The translations under genes and the position numbers were made by a program. Shown here piece by piece: positions 22,094 to 32,329 of a DNA stretch of 64,000 nucleotides. The notes under the pieces were generated by a model. It did not search any database, was not told the origin of the DNA, and worked only from the letters and a program-made list of their open reading frames with translations. The DNA comes from DATBJJ01 sp963750915 (lineage in GTDB: Bacteria > Acidobacteriota > Vicinamibacteria > Vicinamibacterales > 2-12-FULL-66-21). Within the stretch, counting starts at the first letter, position 1. Every line of letters begins with the position of its first letter. The stretch covers positions 62,001 to 126,000 of the forward strand of contig CAVVSF010000005.1 of assembly GCA_963750915.1 (NCBI GenBank), in the 5' to 3' direction.

Positions 22094-22702
22094 TCAATCG
22101 TCGTCGTCGTCGCGTCGGACGGAGCGGCGGAAGCGGTGGGTGTCGAGGACATGCTGGCCCAGTCGCTTGCTCATGAAGACTTTGGACTCGTTGTTGTCGA
22201 CCGGGTGCGGCACGAACCGGATGACGTTGAACGCCAGCTGCGCCAGCGCGCTCCGCATCTCGTAGAACCGGTTCTTCGTCTTGACGATGATCTCGTCGAA
22301 GCCGTTGTCCATCGCCCAGACTTCCTGTTCCTCGGTCAGGGCGCGGAAGTGCCCCTGGCCGCGCCAGTCCTTGCGCGTGCCGCCAATCCACTGGTAGAGC
22401 ACGCGGCGGCCGTGGAACTGCACGACGTCCTCGAGCTGGAAGACGAGGTCGGCGAGCTTGGGATCGGCCTCGGCGGGCTTGAGCTCGTGCGCAACCTTGA
22501 ACGAGACGGGCACGATGGTGCTCGGATCGACCGGCAGCGAAGCCTCGGCCATCAGGATCTGGTGGTCGCGGTCCGCCAGTCGCCGGATGACCTCGTTCGC
22601 GGTCTTCTTGCGCGGAAAGTCGAGAAAAAACTCTTCGATGTACTGAATTTCGAGCGCGCCCTGCTGCAGACCATACTGGCGGATGAGGTATTCCACGGCC
22701 AT
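22094..22702 (-). CDS. GNAT-like acetyltransferase-fold protein
   Basis: A roughly 202-residue protein whose second half resembles a GNAT fold: QWIGGTRKDWRGQGHFRAL matches the acetyl-CoA-binding pattern R/QxxGxG/A with surrounding helix, and VWAMDNGFDEIIVKTKNRF resembles the following strand-helix unit. The C-terminus ends in five aspartates, which is unusual. The substrate is unknown. ATG 22702 is chosen; a TTG lies one codon upstream. Four bases separate it from the preferred start of the TrmH-type gene, suggesting an operon. Confidence 0.78.
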   Translation of the reverse strand: MAVEYLIRQYGLQQGALEIQYIEEFFLDFPRKKTANEVIRRLADRDHQILMAEASLPVDPSTIVPVSFKVAHELKPAEADPKLADLVFQLEDVVQFHGRRVLYQWIGGTRKDWRGQGHFRALTEEQEVWAMDNGFDEIIVKTKNRFYEMRSALAQLAFNVIRFVPHPVDNNESKVFMSKRLGQHVLDTHRFRRSVRRDDDDD

Positions 22703-22747
22703 CAATCATAACCTTGCTGCGCCCGGGTTGGGCGGCCAACACACGCG

Positions 22748-24928
22748 CTACTCCGGTCGATACTCCCGGACGAGGTTGGCCTTGATGTCGGCTTCGCTGT
22801 ACCACGCGCGGCGCAGGGCGTGGTCGGCGAAAACCCCGATCTGGTCGCGGCTGTGGGGCGATGCCAGATTCGACGTCTGCCCGTACGCGAGCACCGACCA
22901 CCCCGTCGTCGGGCCGGAAAAATCGACGAGCAGCACCCATGCGTCGCCGAAGCCGACGAGCGACCGGTTGGCCTCGAGGTTGCCGACGACGCGCCGGTTG
23001 CCCGCCGCGTCCTGGTCGAAGCGCATGACGCGGAACGTGCCATATGTGCCGTTCATGCCATCGCCCGGGAGATCGACGGCGCCGAACCGGAAGCGATTGA
23101 CGTCGCCCCAGCGAACCGTCTCCGATCCATGCGCGGCGCGCGTCGCTTTCACGGCGGACTCCAGGGCCGCGACCGCCTGCACCGGGTCGGCGAGGCCGGT
23201 CGGCGTCGAGGCGGGGTTCTCGGACTGCCACCGCGTCTCGAACGGATCGCGAACCTTGGCGGCGTACGCATCCCAGAACCGCTGAAACAGCACGGTGCCG
23301 CGGCTGTCGGCCGAGGCCCGGCCGTCCCAGGCGGCGAGCGCGTCGGCGCCGGCCTTCGCCTCGGCCGACGCCCCCGGCAGCTGGCGGACCGCGGCGACGA
23401 GCGGATCGCGGACACGGTCGGCCAGCAGCACGCGGGTGTTGTACTTCAGCGCGATGACGTCCTGGACGCTGAACTTTTCCTGCCGCTCGAGCAGATCGAT
23501 CGCGAGCTGCGGCCTCAGCCCCAGCGAACCGCGCTCGAAGTCGGCCGGGTACTTCTCGATGTCGATCGGATCGCGAAGCGAGACGAACCGCGGCGGGTTG
23601 TTGGCGTTCTGGACGTAGCCGCCCGGCGGATTCAGCAGCTGCGGCAGGTCGTCGACGTCATGCAACCGCGTCCAGACATCACGCTCGCCGCTCGCCGGCA
23701 CGTCGAGGCGATAGTCGACGCCCGGCCGGCGGACGGGAACGCGGCCGTTCCACAGGTACATGATGTTGCCGTCGGCGTCGGCATAAGTGAAGTTGGAGGT
23801 TGGCACGAGGTTCTCGCGCATCGCGTCGCGCCATTCGGCGAACGACCGCGTCCGGCTCAGCCTGTAGAAGCCTTCGAAGTAGCGGTGCGCGTCGAGTCGC
23901 GTCGACTTGACGACGTAAATCCGCTCCGGCGTGCGGTGGACGACGGTGCCGATGTGCGAGACCCAGAAGGTGCGCGTCTCGGTCCGCAGGGTGCCATCCG
24001 CGGTGCGCACCTGCAGCTCCGGGTCGCGCCTGGTCAGCGGCATCGACCGGCCGTCGAAGCGATAGTGATCGGGCGTCCCTGGATCGACCTCCAGCGCGAA
24101 CACGTCGTCGAGATCCGGGTCGTTGTTGGTAGTGACGAAGCCGAGGCGATCGTTGAACCCGGCGCGCAGCACCGGGATGCCCGCGAGCGTCGAGCCGTAG
24201 AAATCGATCCGCCCCGGGACGCGGATGTGCGCTTCCCAGTAGAGCGACGCCCAGGTCAGATGCGGGTTGCCGAGCAGGATCGGCTTGCCGGTCGTCGTGC
24301 GTGAGCCGGCGAGGGCGAAGGCATTCGAGCCAGGCGTGTCGATCCACTCGTTCAGGCCGCCGTCGTCGTCGCCGGAGCCGCGAGGCTTGCCGCCGCCCAG
24401 CTTCTGTTCGAGCTGCCGCGGAATCGCCGGGCCGGCAAGGGCGTTGACCGCGCCGGCACGGCTGTGCGCGAGGACGTCGGCCGGCTCGAACACCGGGATC
24501 CACTCCGGCAGCGAGCTGCGATGGCGCTCGACGTAGCGGTTCACGCCGGCGACGAAGGCGGTGATGATGCGGAGGAACTCCGGCGACAGCTGCGCCAGGC
24601 CGCGGCGCGCCTCGGCCAGGTTGTCGAACTGCGCCATCTCGAGATCGGCCTCGAGCGCGTCCTCGCCGAAGTATCGCGCCGCTTCGCCGCGGCCGCGAAC
24701 GTAGCGCCGGGCAATCTCGACGGCGTGATCCTCGGCCTGGGCGTAGCCGAGCGCAAAAGCCGCCGCCTCTTCCGAATCGGCGAGGATGTGAGGGACGCCG
24801 AACGTGTCCCGCCGGATCGTCGCCAGCTGGGAGAAGGCCCGCGGGTCGGTGGTGACGACCGCCGCTCGCGGCGAACAGGCAACGAGGCCTGCCGCCGCGA
24901 CCGCCGCGAGCGATACCGCCAGCCGCAT
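22748..24928 (-). CDS. penicillin-acylase-family (S45) lipoprotein hydrolase
   Basis: N-terminal-nucleophile amidase family. From the ATG at 24928, the protein has a lipoprotein signal (residues 1-18, lipobox LVAC with Cys18). An alpha-subunit region (about 30-170) contains RDTFGVPHI. A spacer follows, then the autocatalytic cleavage site GSNAFALAGS (Ser201), and the beta subunit (201 to about 726). The new N-terminal Ser is the nucleophile after processing. Family members hydrolyse penicillin G, acyl-homoserine lactones or cyclic-lipopeptide acyl groups; sequence alone cannot decide. A GTG at 24934 would give a 4-base overlap with the GNAT gene. The lipoprotein signal predicts a membrane-attached periplasmic enzyme. 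Confidence 0.92.
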   Translation of the reverse strand: MRLAVSLAAVAAAGLVACSPRAAVVTTDPRAFSQLATIRRDTFGVPHILADSEEAAAFALGYAQAEDHAVEIARRYVRGRGEAARYFGEDALEADLEMAQFDNLAEARRGLAQLSPEFLRIITAFVAGVNRYVERHRSSLPEWIPVFEPADVLAHSRAGAVNALAGPAIPRQLEQKLGGGKPRGSGDDDGGLNEWIDTPGSNAFALAGSRTTTGKPILLGNPHLTWASLYWEAHIRVPGRIDFYGSTLAGIPVLRAGFNDRLGFVTTNNDPDLDDVFALEVDPGTPDHYRFDGRSMPLTRRDPELQVRTADGTLRTETRTFWVSHIGTVVHRTPERIYVVKSTRLDAHRYFEGFYRLSRTRSFAEWRDAMRENLVPTSNFTYADADGNIMYLWNGRVPVRRPGVDYRLDVPASGERDVWTRLHDVDDLPQLLNPPGGYVQNANNPPRFVSLRDPIDIEKYPADFERGSLGLRPQLAIDLLERQEKFSVQDVIALKYNTRVLLADRVRDPLVAAVRQLPGASAEAKAGADALAAWDGRASADSRGTVLFQRFWDAYAAKVRDPFETRWQSENPASTPTGLADPVQAVAALESAVKATRAAHGSETVRWGDVNRFRFGAVDLPGDGMNGTYGTFRVMRFDQDAAGNRRVVGNLEANRSLVGFGDAWVLLVDFSGPTTGWSVLAYGQTSNLASPHSRDQIGVFADHALRRAWYSEADIKANLVREYRPE

Positions 24929-24930
24929 CG

Positions 24931-25467
24931 TCACCGCGGCGGCGTCCAGTCAGGATTGACGCGGGCGTAGATCGCCTGGTCGCGCGGCTGGCCGTACTTG
25001 ACGCAGCTCGATCGCAGCCGCCCTTCGAATACGTAGCCGGTCTTCTCGAGCACCCTGGTCGAGCCAGCGTTGTCGATGAGCGGCAGCGCGAACAGCCGCA
25101 GCAGCTGCAGCTCCTTGAAGGCGTAATCGGTGAACATCGCCAGGGCCTCGGTGACGATGCCGCGCCCCCACAGGCTTTCGCCGAGCCAGTAGCCGACCTC
25201 GGCGGCGAAGCGATCGACGTCGCTGCCCGGAACGTAGCCGAGTCCACCGGCGGCCTCGCCGTCGACCTCGATCGCGAAGTTGGTGAGCGGATCGGCGTTC
25301 GAAGCGAATCGCAGAAATCCGTAGGCGTCGTCGAGCGTGTAGGGATGGGGGAAGCGGTCGCGGAGGTGCTTCGCGACGTTGAGGTTGTTGGCGTGCCGGA
25401 CGACGACAGCCGCGTCGTCCATCTTCCAGGGACGCAGGTCGCAACGTCGGCCGCGAAGCACCGTCAC
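24931..25467 (-). CDS. GNAT-family N-acetyltransferase (RimJ/RimL-like)
   Basis: A 178-residue acetyltransferase of the RimJ/RimL group: LRGRRCDLRPWKMDD at the N-terminus, YWLGESLWGRGIVTEAL as the acetyl-CoA loop (QxxGxG/A equivalent), NAGSTRVLEKTGYVFEGRLR as the conserved C-terminal block, and the typical ending YARVNPDW. These enzymes acetylate protein N-termini, amino sugars or antibiotics. The start is GTG 25467, 11 bases after the YgjP-type gene, and the end reaches the penicillin-acylase gene, so the three form one unit. Confidence 0.92.
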   Translation of the reverse strand: MTVLRGRRCDLRPWKMDDAAVVVRHANNLNVAKHLRDRFPHPYTLDDAYGFLRFASNADPLTNFAIEVDGEAAGGLGYVPGSDVDRFAAEVGYWLGESLWGRGIVTEALAMFTDYAFKELQLLRLFALPLIDNAGSTRVLEKTGYVFEGRLRSSCVKYGQPRDQAIYARVNPDWTPPR

Positions 25468-25478
25468 CGGGTGTGATC

Positions 25479-26213
25479 TCAGAAGAGCGTCTTGCCGATC
25501 GTCCGGAGCCAGCGCTCGGCGTCGCGGAAGTCCGGGCAGACGGCCTCGACCAGCTTCCAGAAGCGGCGCGAGTGATTCTGCTGCCTGATGTGCATCAGCT
25601 CGTGCAGCAGCACGTAGTCGCGGACCGCCGCCGGCATCTGTACGAGGCGGAAGTTGAGGGCGATGTTGCCGTTGCGGGCGCAGGAGCCCCAGCGCGAGCG
25701 CTGATTGCGGACCGAGACCAGGCCTGGCTGCAGGTCGTGCGTCGCCGCGAGCTCGTGCAGCCTCGGGATCAGCTCGAACCGGGCCAGCTCGCGGAGGTCG
25801 CGCTCGACCGCGGCGCGAACCTCGAGGGTAAGCGGCGTAGTCAGCGTCCGCCCGGCGTAGGAGACGACGAGATCGTCGGCGTGCCTCTCGACGGCGATGC
25901 GAACCGGTTCGCCGCGCAGCAGGATCTCGCGGCCGTCGCCCCACTCGCGCGGCGCGCGCTCGACCTGCACGCGATCGCGTTCGCGCCGGATCCATCGCTG
26001 GTGCTTGCGGACGAACTGTTCCGCTTCGCGGCGCGAGCCGCCGTTGGGGACAGTGACGCGCAGCGTGCCGTCCGGACGCACGCGCAGAATGTAGCGCCGG
26101 GCGCGACGGACGCGGACGAACTCGATCACCGGATGAGGCTGGTCGACGACCGGCGGTGCGAGGTCCCGCGACGCGTGATCCTGATGCCCTATGAAGGGAA
26201 GCACGAGCTGCAT
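25479..26213 (-). CDS. YgjP-like (DUF45) zinc metallopeptidase-fold protein
   Basis: A 244-residue protein of the YgjP/DUF45 family, related to WLM and SprT-type zincins. The N-terminal half is a beta-rich domain (RYILRVRPDGTLRVTVP). The C-terminal half contains SVRNQRSRWGSC, then LLHELMHIRQQNHSRRFW, with the HExxH zinc motif and the third His. The molecular role of YgjP proteins is not well established. ATG 26213 is preferred over a TTG five codons upstream. It is probably the first gene of an operon with the GNAT and penicillin-acylase genes. Confidence 0.9.
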   Translation of the reverse strand: MQLVLPFIGHQDHASRDLAPPVVDQPHPVIEFVRVRRARRYILRVRPDGTLRVTVPNGGSRREAEQFVRKHQRWIRRERDRVQVERAPREWGDGREILLRGEPVRIAVERHADDLVVSYAGRTLTTPLTLEVRAAVERDLRELARFELIPRLHELAATHDLQPGLVSVRNQRSRWGSCARNGNIALNFRLVQMPAAVRDYVLLHELMHIRQQNHSRRFWKLVEAVCPDFRDAERWLRTIGKTLF

Positions 26214-26271
26214 CGGAATCTCTGGCAACGATGGTAGCTGAAATCGCCCGGCGCCGAGCCATCAAATTCCG

Positions 26272-28677
26272 CTACTCGTTCCTGAGCGCGATGATCGGAT
26301 CGACAGCGAGCGCGCGGCGCGCCGGCACGTAGCTCGCGATGGCGGCAACGAGCACGAGGAAGACGGCGACAAAAGTAAAACTCGCCGGGTCGTACGGCGT
26401 GACGTTGTAGAGCAGCGTGCGGATGTAGCGCGTGATGCCGAGCGCGCCGACGAGCCCGACGGCGATGCCGATCGCCGACAGCTTCAGACCCTGGCCGAGG
26501 ACCATGCGCATGACGTCGCGACGGCCGGCACCAAGCGCGACGCGGACGCCGATCTCCTGCGTCCGCTGCGACACCGAGTACCAGAGCACGCCGTAGACGC
26601 CGACCGCGGCCAGCAGCAGCGCGGCGGCGCCGAACGCCGAGAACATCCAGCCGAACAACTTGAATCGCCAGAAGCTGCGCTGACGCAGGTGCTCCATGCC
26701 GAAGACCTGGAAGATCGGCAGGCCCGGGTCCGACTGGCGAATCTGCTCGCGAATCGCCGTCGCCAGCGTCGCCGGATCGCCCGACGCCCGAATCGTCAGG
26801 CCGGTGTTCAACGGCGGCCGGAACCCGAACGGGACGTACGCCGACGGCGTCGCCACCGGCGAGTCGTCGTCCTGCGCATGGAGAAAGTCGGCGACGACGC
26901 CGACGACGGTGAACCACTCGGTGTCGTCGGTCAGCCGGAAGCGCCGGCCGACGGCATCCAGGTTCGGCCACATCTCCCGCGCCATGGCCTGGTTGACGAT
27001 CGCGACCGGCGTCCGCGTCGTGTCTTCCGTGGCGGTGATGTCGCGGCCGCTGGCGAGCGGCACGTCGAGGGTCTGGCGCAGCCGCGGCGTCGCCCCGACG
27101 AAGCTGATGAACGGCTCCTCTCCGCGTTCGAACGTCCGTCCTTCGATCGCGACCGTACCGCCGCCGCCCCCGCCGCCGAGCGGGACGAAGTTCGAGGCGA
27201 ACGCCGCGTCGACGCCCGGCAGCGCCTCGACGCGGCGAACGATGTCCTGCACGCGCTGGGCGCGGGCCGTCGGCGCGTCGTACCCGGGACCCGACAGGAA
27301 GAACCGCAGCGTCAGCAGCGGCCCGGTCGAGAACCCGACGTTCGCGTTCTGAAGGTTGAGGAAGCTGCGGATGAAGAGCGAGGCCCCGACCAGCAGGACC
27401 AGCGACATCGAGACCTGGACGACGACAAGCGCGTTACGGACCCAGGCCCGGCGGCCGCCGGTCGAGCCGCGGCCGCCTTCCTTGAGGCTGTCCTGGAGGT
27501 TGAGGCGCGCGGACTGCATCGCCGGCACCAGCCCGAACACGATGCCAGTCAGCATCGAGATCGCGATCGTGTAGCCAAGCGAGCGGACGTCGAGCGCCCA
27601 GTGAATGTAGTAGGGGATCGAATCCGGCGGAATCCCGCGGTCGAGGAACTGCAGAAAGACCCAGGCCACCGCGATCCCGAGCGGCGCACTCAGGAGACCG
27701 ATGATCACCGCCTCGGTGAGCAGCTGGCGGATGATGCGCAGCCGCCCGGCGCCGAGCGCGGCGCGCAGCGACATCTCGCGATGCCGGGCCGAGGCGCGGG
27801 CCAGCAGCAGGTTGGCGACGTTCGAACAGGCGATGATCAGGACCAGCGTGACGGCGCCCATCATCGCCAGGATCACCAGCTCGACTTCCTCGGGGATCAT
27901 CCACTCCTTGAGCGGGCCGAGCCTGAACTTCCAGCCCTCGTTCTCCTTGGGATAATCGGCCGCGAGCCGCGCGGCGATGCCATCGAGATCAGAGGCCGCG
28001 TTCGGCGGCGTCACGCCGGGCGCCAGCCTGGCCATCACCGAGAGGGCGCGGACGTCCCGCGCCAGGGCATCGAAGTACGGCGCCGCCGGAACCCACAGGC
28101 GCTGCGTTTCCGGAAACATGAACTTCGGCGGCATCACGCCGATGACGGTGTGCGGCAGCCCGTTGACGAGGATCGAACGGCCGACGATCGCCGGATCGCC
28201 GTCGTAGCGCTGCCGCCAGACATCGTCGCTGAGCATGACGACACGTCCGGCGGTGGGGAGATCGTCGGCGGGTTGAAAGTCGCGACCGAGCGCAGGCAGC
28301 ATTCCGAGCAGGGAGAACAGACCGGACGAGACGGTGGCGCCGGTGTAGCGCTCGGGCTCGGTCGTGCTGTCCGAGAGGGTGAGCGATCGCACCTGGAACG
28401 CGGCGATCGGCGTCAGCGTCCGGCTCTGTTCGCTGAGGTCGCGGAAGTCCTTCCACGAGACGCCGCCGCCGTCGCCGGCGCGCGGCGCGACCGACCTGAC
28501 GACCACGATTCGGTCGGCGTCGCGGTAGGGAAACGGTTGCAGCAGGACGCCGTCGACGACGCTGAAGATCGCACCGTTGAGGCCGATGCCCATCGACAGG
28601 CACAGGACGGCCGTCAGGGTGACGCCCAGGTTGCTCCTGAGGGTACGGACGGCGTAACGGACGTCCTGCCAGAACAT
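26272..28677 (-). CDS. ADOP-type ABC transporter permease (MacB/FtsX-like)
   Basis: An 801-residue integral membrane permease of the acidobacterial duplicated-permease class. It begins MFWQDVRYAVRTLRSN, then a first membrane helix, a MacB-type periplasmic domain (about 50-250), a three-helix FtsX domain (about 265-410), a second MacB periplasmic domain, and a second FtsX domain with the family signature RTQEIGVRVALGA near residue 690. These proteins lack their own ATPase, and none is adjacent. The substrate is unknown; MacB relatives act as mechanotransmitters for efflux or lipoprotein handling. It is divergent from the DUF4097 gene with 114 bases between starts. Confidence 0.93.
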   Translation of the reverse strand: MFWQDVRYAVRTLRSNLGVTLTAVLCLSMGIGLNGAIFSVVDGVLLQPFPYRDADRIVVVRSVAPRAGDGGGVSWKDFRDLSEQSRTLTPIAAFQVRSLTLSDSTTEPERYTGATVSSGLFSLLGMLPALGRDFQPADDLPTAGRVVMLSDDVWRQRYDGDPAIVGRSILVNGLPHTVIGVMPPKFMFPETQRLWVPAAPYFDALARDVRALSVMARLAPGVTPPNAASDLDGIAARLAADYPKENEGWKFRLGPLKEWMIPEEVELVILAMMGAVTLVLIIACSNVANLLLARASARHREMSLRAALGAGRLRIIRQLLTEAVIIGLLSAPLGIAVAWVFLQFLDRGIPPDSIPYYIHWALDVRSLGYTIAISMLTGIVFGLVPAMQSARLNLQDSLKEGGRGSTGGRRAWVRNALVVVQVSMSLVLLVGASLFIRSFLNLQNANVGFSTGPLLTLRFFLSGPGYDAPTARAQRVQDIVRRVEALPGVDAAFASNFVPLGGGGGGGTVAIEGRTFERGEEPFISFVGATPRLRQTLDVPLASGRDITATEDTTRTPVAIVNQAMAREMWPNLDAVGRRFRLTDDTEWFTVVGVVADFLHAQDDDSPVATPSAYVPFGFRPPLNTGLTIRASGDPATLATAIREQIRQSDPGLPIFQVFGMEHLRQRSFWRFKLFGWMFSAFGAAALLLAAVGVYGVLWYSVSQRTQEIGVRVALGAGRRDVMRMVLGQGLKLSAIGIAVGLVGALGITRYIRTLLYNVTPYDPASFTFVAVFLVLVAAIASYVPARRALAVDPIIALRNE

Positions 28678-28791
28678 TCAGTGCCTTAGACGCCGGCGAA
28701 GCTCAGGGGTTCAGCCGGCGCAGAAGATTGCGGGCGGTCGATAAACGTGAGGCGCGTCGATTCCGTCCAAAGGAGCCGAGGAGCCAAGATC

Positions 28792-29586
28792 ATGATCAAA
28801 CGTGCGATTCCCGTCCTTATGCTGCTGGCCGCGACGGGGGCGGCCCCGCGCGCCCAGGCCCCGGCAAGCGACTGGTGCAGTGGCGAACGTTGGGGCAGCG
28901 ACCGTCAGGGCGTCTGCGACGTCCGGCAGTTCACCGTCCCCGCCGGCGGGGTGCTGACGGTCAACGCCGAACCAAACGGCGGCATCGACGTCCGCGGCGA
29001 ATCGCGCGGCGACGTACACATCCTGGCACGCGTGGTCGCCCAGGCGGAAACGACGGAGCGCGCCCGCCAGATCGCGGACGCGGTCAAAGTGACTGCCGCG
29101 CCGGACCAGGTCACAGCGACCGGACCGCAGCTCGGCCGGCGCGAGAGCTGGTCGGTCAGCTATCGACTCGCCGTGCCGAACGTCGCCTCGCTGGCGCTGC
29201 GCACGACGAACGGCGGCATCAGCATTCGCGACGTCGAGGGCGACATCGAATTCAAGACCGTCAACGGCGGCGTCAAGCTGGCGAACCTGTCCGGCGACGT
29301 CAAGGGCAGCACGAGCAACGGCGGCGTCGACGTCGATCTCGACGGACCGAGCTGGAAGGGATCCGGCCTCGACGTCCAGACCAGCAACGGCGGCGTCAAC
29401 CTGCGCATTCCCGAACAGTACTCGGCGCGGCTCGAGACCGGCACGGTGAACGGCCGCTTCAACATCGACTTCCCGGTGACGATACAGGGACAGATCGACA
29501 ACCAGCTGAGCACTGACCTCGGCGCCGGCGGCCCGCCGATTCGCGTCCGCACGCACAACGGCGGCGTGAAGGTCACGAAGAAGTAA
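28792..29586 (+). CDS. secreted DUF4097-family beta-repeat protein
   Basis: A 264-residue protein with a signal peptide (MIKRAIPVLMLLAATG, cleavage near RAQA). The rest is a parallel beta-solenoid of the DUF4097/adhesin-like type. Short turns repeat about every 20 residues: TNGGI, VNGGV, SNGGV, SNGGV, VNGRF and HNGGV. An early turn reads PNGGIDV. Such proteins are extracytoplasmic, with no known enzymatic activity; some accompany envelope-stress regulators. The ATG at 28792 is chosen because AGGAG lies upstream and the signal peptide begins there. It is divergent from the ADOP permease gene, and its end is 7 bases from the convergent M14 gene. Confidence 0.88.
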   Translation: MIKRAIPVLMLLAATGAAPRAQAPASDWCSGERWGSDRQGVCDVRQFTVPAGGVLTVNAEPNGGIDVRGESRGDVHILARVVAQAETTERARQIADAVKVTAAPDQVTATGPQLGRRESWSVSYRLAVPNVASLALRTTNGGISIRDVEGDIEFKTVNGGVKLANLSGDVKGSTSNGGVDVDLDGPSWKGSGLDVQTSNGGVNLRIPEQYSARLETGTVNGRFNIDFPVTIQGQIDNQLSTDLGAGGPPIRVRTHNGGVKVTKK

Positions 29587-29592
29587 CGGCGT

Positions 29593-32296
29593 TCAGGACG
29601 GGCCGAGCAGCACGGCATTGAACAGCGCCCGCAGCGTCCCGAACGGCTGACCGCGCCACTGCGGCCGGAAGCCGAAAAGGATCACGCGGCCCTTGTCGAG
29701 ACGCGCTTCGAGCGCCGCGGCTTTGCCGTTCAGGTACTTCTCGCCGATCAGGAAACCCGACAGGAGCGGCGAGCCCGACTCCTGATAGGCCGCCAGCACC
29801 CGGCCGTCGAAGCCCTCGCCGGTCGCGAACACCGGGCCGCCGTCCATGAAGACGGCGGCTTTCGCCGGCATTCCGGCCATCACCGGGTGCGCAACGTCGG
29901 GCGTCACTTCCACGATCGACCCCCGCAGGAAGTAGTCCTCGGGCTTCAGGCCGGTGACGACGTTCTTCACCGGCAGCTCGAACTGAGAGATCGCAAACGC
30001 TGTCGCTCCGCCGAGGCAGATCAGGGTGCCGCCGTCGCGGACGAACTGCTCGAAGCGATCGAGGTCCGCGGTCGAGACCCGATCCGCGTACTCCGGGCGA
30101 ACGGCGCGGCCGCCGCCGCGCCCGCCGCCAGCCGCCGCCCCGCCGCCGGCGCCGCGGCCGCCGGCAACCGCACCTTCGACCGGCAGCCGGCCGTCCTCGG
30201 TCAGGATGACGACGTCGACTTTGTCTGCCAGCGGCGCGCGGAAGTCGGCCGGGCGCAGGGCGACGATGTCGAAGCCGGTACTGCTCGAGCACCCAGCGCG
30301 TCCAGCCTTCGTCCATGCTCGATCCCCACGGCCGGAACAGGCCGACGCGCGGCCGCTTCAGCGGCGCGTCGGCAACCGAGCCGCGCTCGGCGACGATCGC
30401 CAGCGCCTTGACGATCTCGGCCTGCGCCGCCGCGCTCAGCCCGCGGATCGCGTAGCGCGGTCCGGCATCGCCGGCCGCCGCCACCCGATGCACGCTCGCC
30501 CCTTCCTTCCAGGCGCGATTCAGCGCCCGGAACGTATTGTTCTGCGCCGGATCGACGATCAGATCGCCGCCGGTGCCGTTGATGTGGCCCGCACGCGGCA
30601 CGATCGCTGCCGCGCCGGGGTTCGAGTCGAAGCCGATGCCGGGGACGCTGTCGAACGGCGCCGCGTCTGCCGTCGCCGCGGAGTTGTACGGCTTCGGCCG
30701 CGCCGTCGGATCCGGCGACGGTCCGAGCAGCCGCATCGCGGACCGGACGTCGTCGCCGAGCGGCTCCGCGGCGGCGACGACGCGCACGCCCATCTGCTGC
30801 GGCAGCGACCAGCCGGCGGCGTCGTAGGGCCGCAGCGGCGGACCGCCGGGATAGAGCCGCATGTCGGGATAGCGCTGCGGGTTCAGGACCTGGCGCGCCA
30901 TCGCGGCGAACTCCTGATCGGTCGGCACGACCCAGGTGCCGCCGGGGAACATCTCGCCCGCCACCGTGACCGCCGTCGTCAGCTGCGACACGCGCACGCC
31001 GCCGAAGGCGATTCGCCTGAGCATCTCGACGGCGGCGACCGGGTCGCGCTGCTCCTGCGGCACGAAATAGGCGAACGGCGCCTGCTTCCTGCCGCGCGCG
31101 ATCTGGTCGCGGCCGGCAGCGTAGCGGTTGTAGAGAAGCGATTCCCTGTAGCGCGAGGCGTAGTCGAGCACGGCGAGCGAGGCGGTCTGCATGTAGGCGA
31201 CGGCGTCGCCGAGGCGCCACCAGCCGGGCGTCCATGGGCTGGGATAGAGACTTTGCGGCCGCAGGTCGCGGAAGTTCTCCGGGAAGTCGGCGATCGTGTA
31301 CTCGCGCGGCGTCGCGTACTGGAACAACGCCGTCTCGGTCCAGAACGCCGGCACGTTCTTGAAGTTCGGCGCGTAGTCGATGTAGCCGGGATACCAGGCG
31401 TCGAACGCCGTGCCCATGTGCGTCGCCCCGGGCTGGCCGCGCTCCTCGAGGCTCTTGGCGATCGCCATGCCGATCATGTTGACCTCGCGCGACATCAGCG
31501 GGGGCGCGTCCGATCCGATCGGCTCGGAGAACGGCGGCAGCCAGATGCGGGTCGGGAACGGCGACGACTGGTGGTGGACGTAGACGATGCTCGGCTCCCA
31601 GTCGCGCCACGCCTGCTCGACGACCCGCGACTCGATCATGTTGAGCATGTAGGCGTCGCGGTTGTTGTCGTGCCCGACGTACTCCTGATAGAGCTGCGGC
31701 AGCGGCGACAGCTCGTAGGGCGTACCGACGTTCGCCATGTACCACTCGCTGACCATCTGCTGGCCGTCGGGATTGAGTGTCGGCCACAGCATGACGATGA
31801 CGTTGTCGAGGATGGTCTTCGTCGCCGGGTCGTCGGCCTGCGCCTTGCTGATCAGCTCGTAGGCGAGCTGCGGCGCGTGCTGCGGGCCCGCCACCTCGGT
31901 CGAGTGCAGGCCGCCGTCGATGTGGATGAACGGCTTGCCGTCCTTCGCGAGCTGGCGCGCCTGCTCGTCGGTGAGGCCCTGCGGGTGCGCGAGCCGCTGC
32001 GCGATCTGCCGGTAGCGCTCGACCTGCTCGAGGTTCTTCGGGCTCGAGATCAGCGCGAAATACATCGGCCGTCCCTGCGTCGTCCGCCCGGTCTCGACGA
32101 GGCGGATGTGCTTGCTCGTGGCGGCAAGCTTCTGCAGGTAGGCGACCGACTGATCGTAGGTGGCGAGCTTGTAGTCGGCCCCGGCCGGAAAGCCGAAGAC
32201 CGACTCCGGCGCGGGCACCAGGCGCGACTGCGCCGCGAGCGCGGCCGTCGTCACAACGAACATCCAGATCAGGATCAGTCTCGACCGAACCCTCAT
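29593..32296 (-). CDS. secreted M14-family zinc carboxypeptidase, frameshifted
   Basis: A large secreted metallopeptidase with a signal peptide at residues 1-22 (ending LAAQ). The M14 catalytic domain (about 40-380) has zinc ligands in GGLHSTEVAG (His131, Glu134) and a later histidine in YVHHQSSPFP. A C-terminal glutamine-amidotransferase/THUMP-like domain continues to the end. The frame breaks at 30277-30278: EQY is followed one base later by GFDIVALRPADF. Removing a single C (minus strand) gives a continuous 900-residue protein ending RALFNAVLLGPS. Low-complexity Gly/Arg/Ala stretches lie shortly after the break. It likely digests peptides in the periplasm or outside the cell. Confidence 0.88.
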
Positions 32297-32329
32297 GCGC
32301 GTCCTCTCGAAGCGAGAAATCTGTGGTGG

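Noticed and set aside
28747..28791. Earlier ATG at 28747 for the DUF4097 protein
   Set aside because: It would put 15 charged residues in front of a good signal peptide; ATG 28792 has an AGGAG-type ribosome binding site and starts the signal peptide directly.
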